A stretch of DNA of 64,000 bases from JADLHS01 sp964539515 (GTDB lineage Bacteria > Verrucomicrobiota > Verrucomicrobiia > Limisphaerales > JADLHS01): assembly GCA_964539515.1 (NCBI GenBank), contig CAZIJO010000002.1, positions 27,882-91,881 of the forward strand, in the 5' to 3' direction. A program made the translations under genes and the position numbers. Positions 15,448-27,625 of this stretch are shown here, one piece after another. Within the stretch, counting starts at the first letter, position 1; every line of letters starts with the position of its first letter. The notes under the pieces are model-generated. The model did not search any database. It saw nothing but the letters and a program-made list of their open reading frames with translations, and was not told the DNA's origin.

Positions 15448-18144
15448 ATGCAGCTCCCCCGGTCCACCCGCCCCCTGACGACAGCCATGGCCATGGCCGC
15501 ATGGCTCTTCCTTGCCGCCGCAACGATTGACGGGCAGACCTACGTCAATTTCGAAGGCAAGCAGACCCGCCCCCTCTGCCTGTCGCCCGACGGCACACGA
15601 TTATTCGCGGTGAATACCCCGGACGCGCGACTGTCCGTGTTCGATGTTTCCCATCCCTTGAGCCCCTTCCTGATCGCCGAAATCCCAGTGGGAGTCGAGC
15701 CAGTTTCGGTCAATGCACGCGACAACGACGAGGTCTGGGTCGTCAACGAGGTCTCGGACAGCGTGAGCATCGTCTCCGTCGCCAACCGCATCGTGGTGGA
15801 CACGCTGTATGTGAAGGATGAGCCGGCGGACGTGGTGTTCGCGGGCGGTAAAGCCTTCGTATCCAAGTCGCGCAACAACCAGATTGCGGTGTTTGATCTT
15901 GCGAACCGGACCCTGCTGACCAACCTCGTTGTGTTCGGTGAGAATCCGCGCTCGCTGGCGGTGAACACGAACGGCACGAAGGTTTTTGCCGCCTTCGCCC
16001 TTTCCGGGAATCACACCACCTTGATCCCCGAGGAGGATATCCCGAACGTGCCGGTCGCCCCTCCGCAAATCACCAATGGCACACCACCGATGAACCCCAC
16101 CCTGCCGCCACCGCCCCGGGCCGGGCTGATCGTGGACGCCACCAATTCCACGTGGTATCCCTCGTACATCAAATACACAATGCCGGACAATGACGTGGTG
16201 GAAATTGACGTCTCGACGCTGACGATCAGCCGCTACTTCTCGCGCGTCGGGACGGTGAACTTCGCCCTGGCTGTTCAACCGGGCAGCGGGGATCTCTTCG
16301 TGGCGAACACCGACGCCCGGAACCTGACCCATTTTGAGCCTGGCTTGCGTGGCTTTTTCGTCACCAACCGGGTGAGCCGCGTGGCAGTGGCGAGCGGCTT
16401 GGTTTCGCACAACGATTTGAACCCCGGCTATCACCCGACCACATTCACGCTGCTCAACAAGACCAATGCCCTCGCCCAGCCCACCGCCATCGTTTTCGAG
16501 ACGAACGGAGCTCATTACTTTGTTGCGGCGTTCGGCAGCGACCGCATCGCCCGGGTGGACGCTGCCAGTGGGAACATCACCACGCGCATCGAATTGTGTC
16601 CCACCGCACCCGGCTCAGCATCCGACCCGCGCAATAAACGCGGAACGCGCGGGCTGGCGCTCAACCCTGGCGTGGCGCTCTATGCTCTGAACCGCTTGGC
16701 CAACAACATTTCGATTGTGGAACTGGCGGGTTACACGGTGGCTAAAGAAGTCCCCATCGGCAGCTACGATCCGACCACGAGCCAGATCCGCCAGGGTCGT
16801 GGGTTTCTCTATGATGCCAAACTTTCCGGCAACGGCACCGTGTCGTGTGCCTCGTGTCACATTGATGCGGAGATGGACTTGCTGGCCTGGGATTTGGGCG
16901 ATCCCACCGGCCAAATGATAACCAATCAGGTAAGTTTTGGGCTGGTCACCGGGGCCGAGGGTTTCCATCCCATGAAAGGGCCGCTCACGACGCAGACCTT
17001 GCGCGGCCTCGACGGCATGGACCCATTGCACTGGCGCGGCGACCGGACCAATTTCACCCACTTCAACGGCGCCTTCGACAGCCTGTTGGGTGGGTCGGCG
17101 CTTTCTGCAACCGACATGGACGCCTACCGCGATTTCATCAACACCATCGTGTTTGAGCCAAATCCGAACCAGAACCTTGATCGCAGTTTTCCAACGAACT
17201 TCGCCGGCGGGAATGCCGTGCTCGGACGCAGCACGTTCATTAATACGAATTACCAGAATCCGAGTGTGGCTTTCCCCAACGGGCTCAAGTGCAACTCGTG
17301 TCACGCCCTGCCCACTGGTTCGGACCGGAAAATCAATTCCGATCTTGTGCTCCCGGGCTCCCAAGGATTCAAAGTGCCGCATTTGCGTGCCATCTACCAG
17401 AAGACCGGCCTGAACCGGACCAAGGGCTCGCCCGCCAGCGGTACCAACAGCATCGGCGGATTCGGAATCCAGCACGACGGCAAGTTTGAGGACCTGTTCG
17501 CCTTTCTTTCACAGTCGGTCTTCGGCAGTTTTGCCAGCAACGGCAACATTAAATCCAATCTACAGGCATTTGTACTTTGCTTCGATACCGGCATGGCGCC
17601 GGCGGTCGGCTATACGCGGACGGCCCTGAAGACGAATGTCAACACCGCGAGCCTTTCCAATGACTGGTCCCTGCTCGAAGCGCAGGCGGCGGCGACGAAC
17701 ATTAATCTGATCGCGAAAGGTACCATTGACGGCGTTCATCACGGACTGGTGTACCAACCCGGCACCGACACCTACAAACTTGACACGACGAATGCGATGC
17801 CGTTCACCCGGGCGCAACTGGTGACCAAAATTCAGGCCGGCGACTCCCTGACTTTGACGGGCGTGCCCCCGGGCACCGGCCAGCGGATGGGGATCGATCG
17901 GGACCTCAACGGCGTGCTGGATGCGGATGAGCCGCGGCCCAGTCTCCAAATCGCGCTGACGGGGTCCAACGCGGTCTTGCACTGGCCGTTGAGCGCGGCA
18001 GGGTTCCGTCTCGAAGCGACGGCCGACGTTACCTTGGACGCCTGGCAATCCATCACCAATGCGGTCGAAATTTTTGGGGCGCAAAATTTCAGCACCAATG
18101 CCCTTGGTGCCGGGGCGAGATTTTTCCGCCTTCATCGACCGTAG
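15448..18144 (+). CDS. exported YncE-like beta-propeller fused to di-haem cytochrome c domain
   Basis: ATG 15448 gives 898 residues; GTG 15430 would add six. A signal peptide (TTAMAMAAWLFLAAATIDGQ) leads into a YVTN/YncE-type propeller covering about residues 30-450 (LCLSPDGTRLFAVN, DEVWVVNEVSDSVSIV). The second half carries two haem c sites, CASCH (about 16846-16860) and CNSCH (about 17292-17306). It resembles the MauG/cytochrome c peroxidase-type arrangement, with HPMKGPLTTQTLRGL and FKVPHLRAIYQKTG between and after the haems. The last ~65 residues match the C-terminal module of the 5459-8488 propeller protein. A periplasmic or surface electron-transfer or peroxidase role is likely; the substrate is unknown. 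Confidence 0.85.
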   Translation: MQLPRSTRPLTTAMAMAAWLFLAAATIDGQTYVNFEGKQTRPLCLSPDGTRLFAVNTPDARLSVFDVSHPLSPFLIAEIPVGVEPVSVNARDNDEVWVVNEVSDSVSIVSVANRIVVDTLYVKDEPADVVFAGGKAFVSKSRNNQIAVFDLANRTLLTNLVVFGENPRSLAVNTNGTKVFAAFALSGNHTTLIPEEDIPNVPVAPPQITNGTPPMNPTLPPPPRAGLIVDATNSTWYPSYIKYTMPDNDVVEIDVSTLTISRYFSRVGTVNFALAVQPGSGDLFVANTDARNLTHFEPGLRGFFVTNRVSRVAVASGLVSHNDLNPGYHPTTFTLLNKTNALAQPTAIVFETNGAHYFVAAFGSDRIARVDAASGNITTRIELCPTAPGSASDPRNKRGTRGLALNPGVALYALNRLANNISIVELAGYTVAKEVPIGSYDPTTSQIRQGRGFLYDAKLSGNGTVSCASCHIDAEMDLLAWDLGDPTGQMITNQVSFGLVTGAEGFHPMKGPLTTQTLRGLDGMDPLHWRGDRTNFTHFNGAFDSLLGGSALSATDMDAYRDFINTIVFEPNPNQNLDRSFPTNFAGGNAVLGRSTFINTNYQNPSVAFPNGLKCNSCHALPTGSDRKINSDLVLPGSQGFKVPHLRAIYQKTGLNRTKGSPASGTNSIGGFGIQHDGKFEDLFAFLSQSVFGSFASNGNIKSNLQAFVLCFDTGMAPAVGYTRTALKTNVNTASLSNDWSLLEAQAAATNINLIAKGTIDGVHHGLVYQPGTDTYKLDTTNAMPFTRAQLVTKIQAGDSLTLTGVPPGTGQRMGIDRDLNGVLDADEPRPSLQIALTGSNAVLHWPLSAAGFRLEATADVTLDAWQSITNAVEIFGAQNFSTNALGAGARFFRLHRP

Positions 18145-18395
18145 CCGGGCGGTCACGGACTGGAAGGCAGGCGCGGGGGCCAATGCCCTGGCGATCGGCG
18201 CTTCCGGCTTTGCCGCTGGCGGGCGGGCAATTAGCCGCGGCGAATTTTTGTCAAGCGACGCTTATACCGGGCGAGATTCGTTGCCATTGCCCTGCTGGAT
18301 CATTAGATTTTGCACTCGTTGCGCGGGACTCAGACCCCTTGGCGAGGTGGGACCCAAGGGGCAATGCGCCGGGTCCAAGTAAACTGACCGATTCC

Positions 18396-19181
18396 ATGAG
18401 CACTGTGGCTGGCATTCTCAATTCGTCGCTCGGCAAAAAATTCGTGATGGCGGGAACCGGCATCCTGCTTTTTTTGTTCGTGGTTGGGCATCTGGTCGGC
18501 AATCTCCAGGTCTTCGGGGCGCCGGAGTTGATCAACGCCTACGCGCATTTTCTCCAAAGCAAACCGACGCTGGTTTGGGGAGCGCGGATCGGCTTGCTCG
18601 TGGTGGTGGCCTTGCACATCACCACGGCGGTGCAACTTTCCTTCGCCAACAAGGAGGCCCGGCCCGTGGCCTACGCGGGTGGTGCGGCGTACGGGGCCAC
18701 CTGGCAGTCGCGCTACATGCTGGGGAGCGGGCTCGTGATCGCGGGCTTCATCCTCTATCACCTCGCCCATTTCACGGCGCTCCTGCCGGGCATCAACGGG
18801 GTGGGGGATTTCTCCAAACTCAAAACGGTGCTCCATGGCGAAACCGTGCCGGATGTTTACGGCATGATGATTCTCGGTTTCCAGGTGTGGTGGGTGGCGC
18901 TGTTCTATCTCGTCGCCCAGGCCATGCTGTTTGTTCACCTCGGCCATGGCTTGGCGAGCATGTTCCAGACGTTCGGATGGCGTGATCACGTCTGGTGGCC
19001 GCGGATTCAACGGTTTGCCCGGGGCGCGAGCATCGCCATTTTCATTGGCTACGCGCTGATTCCGATCGCCATCTACCTGCGCCTCGTCGGCGCCGATTAC
19101 GCCGAACGGAAGAAAGCCGAAATAAATTCCGCGGCCCGGGTCGAGGCCGTCACGCCCGCCGGAAAGGAGGCGACCAAGTAA
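18396..19181 (+). CDS. sdhC: succinate dehydrogenase cytochrome b558-type membrane subunit
   Basis: I start at ATG 18396 (261 residues, MSTVAGILNSSLGKKFVMAG). The longer open frame to 18183 has no support. The protein has five predicted membrane helices, for example GTGILLFLFVVGHLVGNLQV and IGLLVVVALHITTAVQLSF, with conserved histidines in the first helices suited to haem b. This is the large single-anchor form used with B. subtilis-type succinate:quinone oxidoreductase, without a separate SdhD. It is followed after 1 base by sdhA. It anchors complex II and passes electrons to quinone. About 250 bases upstream carry no gene; the promoter should lie there, but I cannot place it. Confidence 0.93.
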   Translation: MSTVAGILNSSLGKKFVMAGTGILLFLFVVGHLVGNLQVFGAPELINAYAHFLQSKPTLVWGARIGLLVVVALHITTAVQLSFANKEARPVAYAGGAAYGATWQSRYMLGSGLVIAGFILYHLAHFTALLPGINGVGDFSKLKTVLHGETVPDVYGMMILGFQVWWVALFYLVAQAMLFVHLGHGLASMFQTFGWRDHVWWPRIQRFARGASIAIFIGYALIPIAIYLRLVGADYAERKKAEINSAARVEAVTPAGKEATK

Positions 19182-19182
19182 C

Positions 19183-21917
<2,735 letters not shown>

Positions 21918-21951
21918 TCGATCGGCGGCCTTGCACTTTGGTTCTGGCCGG

Positions 21952-22320
21952 TCAAAGTTGGCCCGGCGAGACGCCGACCCCAATAATACTGCACGCTTGA
22001 ATGATGTTGAGGCCCAGCGCCGCGGCCTCCGCCAGGACTGCTTCCGATTCCGTTCCCGGATTCAACCACAGCTCATCACAGCCTTTGGCCGCAATCTCCG
22101 GCAGTATCTTCAGGAGCACCGCCGGTGGGAGGTAAACGCTCACCCGGTCTGGCCGCCCCGGAACGTCACCAATGCCCTTGAAAGCCGGCAAGCCTTCGAT
22201 GATTTCTTCCTTGGGATTCACCGGCCAGACCACATAGCCCTGCTGCAAAAAGGCACGGACGGCCTTGTTGCCAAATTTGCTCCGATCGTTCGAGGCGCCG
22301 AGAATGGCGACTGTTTTCAT
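21952..22320 (-). CDS. CoA-binding domain protein (YccU-like)
   Basis: I use the ATG at 22320 (122 residues, MKTVAILGASNDRSKFGNKA); a longer form to 22368 would put 16 unlikely residues in front of the Rossmann strand. This is a single CoA-binding Rossmann domain like the N-terminal part of succinyl-CoA synthetase alpha (VWPVNPKEEIIEGLPAFK, ELWLNPGTESE, GLNIIQACSIIG). Such stand-alone proteins are widespread, bind CoA or acyl-CoA, and have no firmly established reaction. It is convergent with sdhB and divergent from the EIIA gene. Confidence 0.88.
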   Translation of the reverse strand: MKTVAILGASNDRSKFGNKAVRAFLQQGYVVWPVNPKEEIIEGLPAFKGIGDVPGRPDRVSVYLPPAVLLKILPEIAAKGCDELWLNPGTESEAVLAEAAALGLNIIQACSIIGVGVSPGQL

Positions 22321-22445
22321 GCGGTGATTATCGCGCAGTGCCACCACCAGGCAAGTCCGCAACGGCACGGGTTTGATATGCGCCCGATATTCGGCCTTGA
22401 ATTGAGACGCTGGTTCCTGCGAAATGCCGTCTGCGGAATGGCGCT

Positions 22446-22910
22446 ATGGACTTAGCCGACATCTTAACCAAAGAACAAATCCTCCCGGATTTGCGGGCCA
22501 GCACCCGATGGGAAGCGATTGATGAACTGGTCAACAATCTGGTGACCAGCGGTAAAATTCAGCCGCAGAATCGCGATGCCATTGCCGCGGCCGTCAAAAA
22601 GCGCGAAACGTCCATGAGCACGGGCATCGGCTTTGGCATTGGCATTCCGCACGCCTCGACGGACTTGATCCCCGAAGTCGTCGGGGCGTTGGGACGTTCC
22701 CGGACCGGCGTCAACTTTGACGCCCTCGACAACCAGCCGGTAAACCTGGTCATGCTTTTCCTGGTGCCCCAGGGTCAGTTTCAAAAACATCTCCACACGC
22801 TTGCCAGCTTCGCAAAAATCCTGCACAAGGCCGAATTCCGCACCGTCCTTGCCCAGGCACCGGATGCCGAGGCCATGTTGAAAGTCATCAAGGAGCAAGG
22901 AAAGAAGTAA
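22446..22910 (+). CDS. PTS EIIA component, nitrogen/fructose type (PtsN-like)
   Basis: This protein has 154 residues, about the length of a single EIIA domain of the mannitol/fructose/nitrogen family. The phosphorylated histidine is probably His69 in GIGIPHASTDLI. Other family features are ETSMSTGIGFGIGIPH before it and LVMLFLVPQGQFQKHLHTLA after. No membrane permease or HPr is nearby, so a regulatory role like PtsN is more likely than sugar uptake. That is an inference from the absence of partners in this window. The 59-base gap to argS carries a short repeat. Confidence 0.88.
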   Translation: MDLADILTKEQILPDLRASTRWEAIDELVNNLVTSGKIQPQNRDAIAAAVKKRETSMSTGIGFGIGIPHASTDLIPEVVGALGRSRTGVNFDALDNQPVNLVMLFLVPQGQFQKHLHTLASFAKILHKAEFRTVLAQAPDAEAMLKVIKEQGKK

Positions 22911-22934
22911 TCGCCCCCTGCCGCTCGGCGGGCG

Positions 22935-22970
22935 TTTATCCGTGTTCATCTGCGTTCCTGCGTGGTTAAA
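22935..22970 (+). repeat. short 10-bp-periodic repeat ending at the argS start
   Basis: The sequence reads TTTATCC, then GTGTTCATCT, GCGTTCCTGC and GTGGTTAAAT, three 10-base units that resemble each other. I recognise this ATCCGTGTTCATCTGNGTT...GTGGTTAA pattern as a dispersed intergenic repeat of Planctomycetes and Verrucomicrobia (from memory). Its last A is the first base of the argS ATG. Confidence 0.55.
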
Positions 22971-24769
22971 TGATTGCTGTGTTGCCGCATAAACAAATCG
23001 AGCTCCGCCTGCAGGCAGCCGCCCGCGCGGCCTTGCCCGACACGGATGTCACCACCGTCCGCGTCCGCCCCTGCCCCGATCCGAAGTTCGGCGATTACCA
23101 GAGCGCGGCGATCATGGCGTTGGCCAAAGCCCGCAAACTCAATCCGCGCCAACTGGCCGCCGACGTCGTTGCCCGGCTCGACGTGTCCCCATGGTGCGAG
23201 AAAGTGGAAATCGCCGGCGCCGGATTCTTGAATTTTTGGCTCCGGCCGGATGTGCTTCACGAATCCTTGGAAGCCGCCTTGCGCGGCGAGCATTTGTTTT
23301 TCGCCCCGGCCGCCGAGCCGCGTACGGTAGTCGTGGATTTCAGTTCGCCGAATGTCGCCAAGCCAATGCATGTCGGTCACATTCGCTCCACGATCCTCGG
23401 CGACAGCCTCGCCCGCCTCCTCCGTCTGCTCGGGCATCGGGTGGTCACGGACAACCATATCGGTGACTGGGGGACGCAGTTCGGCATGCTGCTCGTTGGC
23501 TGGAAGACTTTGCTGGACCGGAAGGCGTTGGACCGCGACGCGATCGGTGAACTGGAACGGATTTACCGGGCGATCAACGCGCAGTGCGACGCCGACAAGC
23601 CGACCTACGACCGCACGACGCATGAGGCGGCTCGCGCCGAGCTGGTGAAACTCCAGCAGGGTGACGCCGAAAACCTGGCGATTTGGCGCGAGATGATCCG
23701 GCTGTCGCAAATCCAGTTCGACGCCATTTACGGCCGGTTGGGGGTGAAGTTTGATCATGCCCTCGGGGAAAGCTTTTACAACCCACGCCTCCCGGACATT
23801 GTGACGGAACTCATGGCCAAGGGCATCGCCCGCGAAAGCGAAGGCGCGAAATGCGTCTTCAGCGACGGAACGTTGCCGCCCAAGGAAGACCCGTTCCTCA
23901 TTCAGCGCGATGGGGAATGGCAGCCCAACCCGCAGCTCATCCAGAAACGCGACGGCGGTTACAATTACGCCACGACCGATCTGGCCACCATCGCGCACCG
24001 GCTCGAGTGCTGGCAGCCGCAGGAAATCGTCTATGTCACCGATGGCCGCCAGCAGTTGCACTTCCAGCAATTGTTCGCCACCTTCCGGCGCTGGCATCCG
24101 GAACTCACCCGCCAGGTGAAGCTCGCGCACGTTTGGTTCGGCTCGATCCTGGGCGACGACGGCAAGCCACTGAAAACGCGCACCGGTGAAAATGTAAAGC
24201 TCGCCGAACTGCTCGACGAGGCCGAGGAGCGCGCTTACAAGGTGGTCTCGGAGAAAAATGCCGCGTTGCCGGAGGCGGCGCGCCGTGAGATCGCCCGGGT
24301 GATTGGTCTTGGCGCGGTCAAATATGCCGACCTGCTCCCGAACCGGCAGAGTGATTACGTTTTCAATTGGGACAAGATTCTGGCGCTGAATGGCAACACC
24401 GCGCCGTATTTGCAATACGCCTACGCGCGGATTCAGAGTATTTTTCGCAAAGGCGAAATCGCGGAATCCGGGTTCAGCGGTAGTCCCGTGGAAATCAAGC
24501 TGGCCGCGCCGGAGGAAGTCGCCCTCGCCCGCCAGCTTTTGAACTTTGGCCTCGTCCTGGAATCGGCCGCCGAGGAATACCGGCCCAACTTCATCTGCAA
24601 CTATCTCTTCGAGCTCGCCAGTTACTTCTCGCGGTTCTTCGAGAACTGCCCCGTGCTCAAAGCCGAGCCCGCCGTGCGCGCCAGCCGCCTCGCATTGTGC
24701 GAGCTGACGGCCCGCGTCCTGGCGCAGGGCCTGGATATTCTGGGGATCGAAACCGTACCGAGCATGTAG
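22970..24769 (+). CDS. argS: arginine--tRNA ligase
   Basis: This protein has 599 residues, the normal length for ArgRS. The N-terminal additional domain is at about residues 1-100. The class I HIGH signature appears as PNVAKPMHVGHIRSTILGDS at about residue 125. The KMSKS-like loop is DDGKPLKTRTGENVKLAEL near residue 390, in the weakly conserved form usual for ArgRS. The C-terminal anticodon-binding DALR domain ends with GLDILGIETVPSM. It charges tRNA-Arg in the cytoplasm. The start is set by the ATG directly after the short periodic repeat; no strong ribosome binding site is seen. Confidence 0.96.
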   Translation: MIAVLPHKQIELRLQAAARAALPDTDVTTVRVRPCPDPKFGDYQSAAIMALAKARKLNPRQLAADVVARLDVSPWCEKVEIAGAGFLNFWLRPDVLHESLEAALRGEHLFFAPAAEPRTVVVDFSSPNVAKPMHVGHIRSTILGDSLARLLRLLGHRVVTDNHIGDWGTQFGMLLVGWKTLLDRKALDRDAIGELERIYRAINAQCDADKPTYDRTTHEAARAELVKLQQGDAENLAIWREMIRLSQIQFDAIYGRLGVKFDHALGESFYNPRLPDIVTELMAKGIARESEGAKCVFSDGTLPPKEDPFLIQRDGEWQPNPQLIQKRDGGYNYATTDLATIAHRLECWQPQEIVYVTDGRQQLHFQQLFATFRRWHPELTRQVKLAHVWFGSILGDDGKPLKTRTGENVKLAELLDEAEERAYKVVSEKNAALPEAARREIARVIGLGAVKYADLLPNRQSDYVFNWDKILALNGNTAPYLQYAYARIQSIFRKGEIAESGFSGSPVEIKLAAPEEVALARQLLNFGLVLESAAEEYRPNFICNYLFELASYFSRFFENCPVLKAEPAVRASRLALCELTARVLAQGLDILGIETVPSM

Positions 24770-24810
24770 CCCGCGGGGACCATCACACCCGGCCAGCGAT
24801 GGGCCCGCGC

Positions 24811-25911
24811 CTAGGCAGAGGGCAGCGGCAGGGAAAAGGCGAACACGGCGCCGCCCGCTGGATCGTTCCGACCCCAGATGCGTCCGCCGTGATCTTCAAC
24901 GATCTTTTTGCAAATGGACAGACCAAGCCCGCTGCCATGGCCCTTGCCGTGGGTGGCAAACGGTTGGAACAGCTTTTCCGCCATGGCCGGGGCGATACCC
25001 GGCCCGGTGTCGGCAACCTCGGTAACCACTTCCTGCGCGCTTTGGCTGAAGCGCAAGGTGACGGTGCCGTTGCCGGGCATCGCATCGGTGGCGTTATGCA
25101 CCAAGTTGATGAATACCCGGCGCAGCCGCTTCGCATCGAGGTTCAACGTCGTGGCCGGGGCCGGGGCCGGCAGGTCGAGGTGCACGGATTTCAGCTCCAG
25201 CTCGGGGCCGAGCTCCGCAACCAACGAGTCCATAAACGACGCGTAGCTGAGCGGCACCAGCGTGGAGTTCGGACTGTCCTCGGAAAACTGAAGCATATCG
25301 GTAATCAAGTCGTTGATGCGCCGGATCTGCTTCTGGATCCGGGTCTGCGCCGAAGCGCGCAACGGCAACGGCGCGTCCGCCTTGCAAAACATGTCCGCCG
25401 TCAGGCTGATGATGTTCAGCGGATTCTTCAAGTCGTGGACGATGGATCGCGCAAAAAGGCCCACGGCCGCGAGCCGTTCGGCCTGCACCACTTCGTGGAG
25501 ATAATGGTGGTTGAACTCGCGTAATCGCCGGCTGATGAGCTGGACCAGGGCCGAAGCCAGCACCGGGGACCGCTCGACCAGGCCCAGCAACTCCGCCCGC
25601 GGCAGGAAGTAAACTGTGGTGGGCCGGGTGGCGGTGGCGCAGGCGGAGCGCGGCAGTTGTTCGATCACGGCCATCTCGCCGAATACGTTCCCGGGCCCGA
25701 CCAGCGAGAACACCCGCCGCAGGTTTGGATTGACCTGCCCGGAGATTTCCACCAACCCCTCCCGGACCACGAACGCACCGTCGCCGGGATCCCCTTCCCG
25801 AAACACCTCCTGGCCGGCGGCATAGGTTCGCTCCGCGGCCACCCGGAGCAGGGCGGCGATCTCCTCCGGCCGGAGGAGGCAAAACAATTCAGCGGACTCG
25901 AGGGCAACCAT
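24811..25911 (-). CDS. orphan sensor histidine kinase with N-terminal cyclic-nucleotide-binding-type domain
   Basis: This protein has 366 residues. Residues 10-125 form a CRP/cNMP-like beta-roll (YAAGQEVFREGDPGDGAFVV, GNVFGEMAVIEQLPRSACA). A short coiled region leads to the H-box VHDLKNPLNIISLTADMF, with the phospho-accepting His at about residue 170. The ATPase domain has the N-box NLVHNATDAM, the G1 box DTGPGIAP and the G2 box GKGHGSGLGLSICKKI. No membrane segment and no receiver are present, and no response regulator gene is adjacent. The kinase is thus soluble and its partner lies elsewhere. GEMAVIEQLPRSA is close to the cyclic-nucleotide phosphate cassette, so ligand binding is possible. 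Confidence 0.9.
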   Translation of the reverse strand: MVALESAELFCLLRPEEIAALLRVAAERTYAAGQEVFREGDPGDGAFVVREGLVEISGQVNPNLRRVFSLVGPGNVFGEMAVIEQLPRSACATATRPTTVYFLPRAELLGLVERSPVLASALVQLISRRLREFNHHYLHEVVQAERLAAVGLFARSIVHDLKNPLNIISLTADMFCKADAPLPLRASAQTRIQKQIRRINDLITDMLQFSEDSPNSTLVPLSYASFMDSLVAELGPELELKSVHLDLPAPAPATTLNLDAKRLRRVFINLVHNATDAMPGNGTVTLRFSQSAQEVVTEVADTGPGIAPAMAEKLFQPFATHGKGHGSGLGLSICKKIVEDHGGRIWGRNDPAGGAVFAFSLPLPSA

Positions 25912-26046
25912 GACTGCACTCTAGGCAGAAATTCCGGCGCGTAAAGCAAAGACCTCACGGCGATGGAGCTTCCGGCAATCCCTTTTCAATCCGACTTCGC
26001 TTTGCCGATTGACTCGCCCGGTGGCTGCCGCAAATTATCCGGCGCC

Positions 26047-27597
26047 ATGAAGAAAATCACCCGCGCCCTGCTATCCGTTTCCGACAAATCTGGACTGCTC
26101 CCCTTTGCCCAGGCCCTTGCGGCGACCGGGGTGGAACTGATCTCGACGGGCGGCACCGCCCGGGCGCTCCGCGAGGCCGGCCTGGCCGTCAAGGATATCA
26201 GCGAACACACCGGTTTTCCGGAAATGCTCGATGGCCGCGTGAAAACGTTGCACCCGAAAGTCCACGGCGGACTGCTCTTCATCCGCGGAAACGAAAACCA
26301 TGAAGCGGCGGTGCAGGCCCACGGCATTGCGCCAATTGACCTGGTGGTGGTCAATCTGTATCCGTTCGAGGCCACCGTGGCGAAACCGGATGTGTCGTTG
26401 CCCGATGCCATTGAGAATATTGACATCGGCGGCCCGTCCATGCTCCGCAGTGCGGCCAAAAATCATGAAAGTGTGACCGTGATTGTGGACCCCAAAGACT
26501 ACGAGGTCGTGATGGCGCAGATCAAGGCGGACGGCAACACGACGCTCCACCTTCGCCGCCAACTGGCCGCGAAAGTATTCGCGCGCACCGCCGCTTACGA
26601 TGCCGCCATCGCTGCGCACCTGCAACGGGCATTCACCCCCGAAGAAAACAACGTGCCTGCGGCGCTTACAATCTCCGCGCCGCTCGCACAAACGTTGCGT
26701 TACGGCGAGAACCCGCACCAGACAGCGGCTTTGTATGGCAAGTTTGGCGAGTTTTTCCGACAACTCCACGGCAAGGAACTTTCCTACAATAATATTCTCG
26801 ACCTCACCGCGGCGGCGGCGCTGATCGGTGAATTTGCCACGGACCAGCCGACGCTGGCGATTCTCAAGCACACGAACCCCTGCGGCGTGGGGCAGGGCGC
26901 CAACTTGCGCGAAGCGTGGGACAAAGCGTTCGCCACGGACCGCCAGGCGCCCTTTGGCGGCATCATCGCCGTAAACCGCCCGTTGGATGGCGAATGCGCC
27001 AAGGTCATGGCCGAGATTTTCAGCGAAGTGATCGTTGCCCCGGAGTTCAGCGCCGAAGCCCTGGCAGTATTGCAGCCGAAGAAGAACCTGCGTCTCCTGC
27101 AGGTCTTGAAACCGGGCTCGGCGGCACAACCGTGGGACGTGCGGAGCGTGGGGGCAGATTCATTTCTCGTGCAATCGCGCGACTTGAAAGCAACCACCGC
27201 GGCGGATCTGAAGATAGTCACCCGGCGCCCGCCGACGGAAATGGAGTTGCGGGCGATGCTCTTCGGCTGGCGCGTGGTAAAGCATGTGAAATCCAATGCC
27301 ATCGTTTACGTTGCCGCTGACCGCACCTTGGGGGTCGGGGCGGGGCAGATGAGCCGGGTGGATGCGAGCCGCATCGCAGTTTGGAAGGCCGGAGCCGCGA
27401 AGTTGCCGCTCCAGGGTAGCGTGGTTTGCAGCGATGCCTTTTTTCCATTCCCCGATGGGTTGATCACGGCCGCGGAGGCGGGCGCGACCGCCGCGATTCA
27501 GCCGGGCGGTTCGGTCAAGGACGCCGAGGTCATCGCCGCAGCCGATGAGCGCGGAATGGCGATGGGCTTCACAGGGAAACGACACTTTCGGCACTAA
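26047..27597 (+). CDS. purH: bifunctional AICAR formyltransferase / IMP cyclohydrolase
   Basis: I start at ATG 26047 (516 residues, MKKITRALLSVSDKSGLLPF); the frame extends to 25963 but without homology-like sequence. The N-terminal MGS-like cyclohydrolase domain has ELISTGGTARALREAG and GRVKTLHPKVHGGLL. The C-terminal transformylase domain has LRYGENPHQTA, the catalytic KHTNPCGVG and APFGGIIAVNRPLD. It ends in GFTGKRHFRH, the usual PurH C-terminus. It catalyses the last two steps of de novo IMP synthesis. It is divergent from the histidine kinase (135-base gap) and convergent with the FHA gene. Confidence 0.96.
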   Translation: MKKITRALLSVSDKSGLLPFAQALAATGVELISTGGTARALREAGLAVKDISEHTGFPEMLDGRVKTLHPKVHGGLLFIRGNENHEAAVQAHGIAPIDLVVVNLYPFEATVAKPDVSLPDAIENIDIGGPSMLRSAAKNHESVTVIVDPKDYEVVMAQIKADGNTTLHLRRQLAAKVFARTAAYDAAIAAHLQRAFTPEENNVPAALTISAPLAQTLRYGENPHQTAALYGKFGEFFRQLHGKELSYNNILDLTAAAALIGEFATDQPTLAILKHTNPCGVGQGANLREAWDKAFATDRQAPFGGIIAVNRPLDGECAKVMAEIFSEVIVAPEFSAEALAVLQPKKNLRLLQVLKPGSAAQPWDVRSVGADSFLVQSRDLKATTAADLKIVTRRPPTEMELRAMLFGWRVVKHVKSNAIVYVAADRTLGVGAGQMSRVDASRIAVWKAGAAKLPLQGSVVCSDAFFPFPDGLITAAEAGATAAIQPGGSVKDAEVIAAADERGMAMGFTGKRHFRH

Positions 27598-27625
27598 CCC
27601 GGATTGCCGTTTCAACGACACGCTG

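Noticed and set aside
22946..24415. Minus-strand frame of 489 codons opposite argS
   Set aside because: Antisense to a clear arginyl-tRNA synthetase, no recognisable motif.
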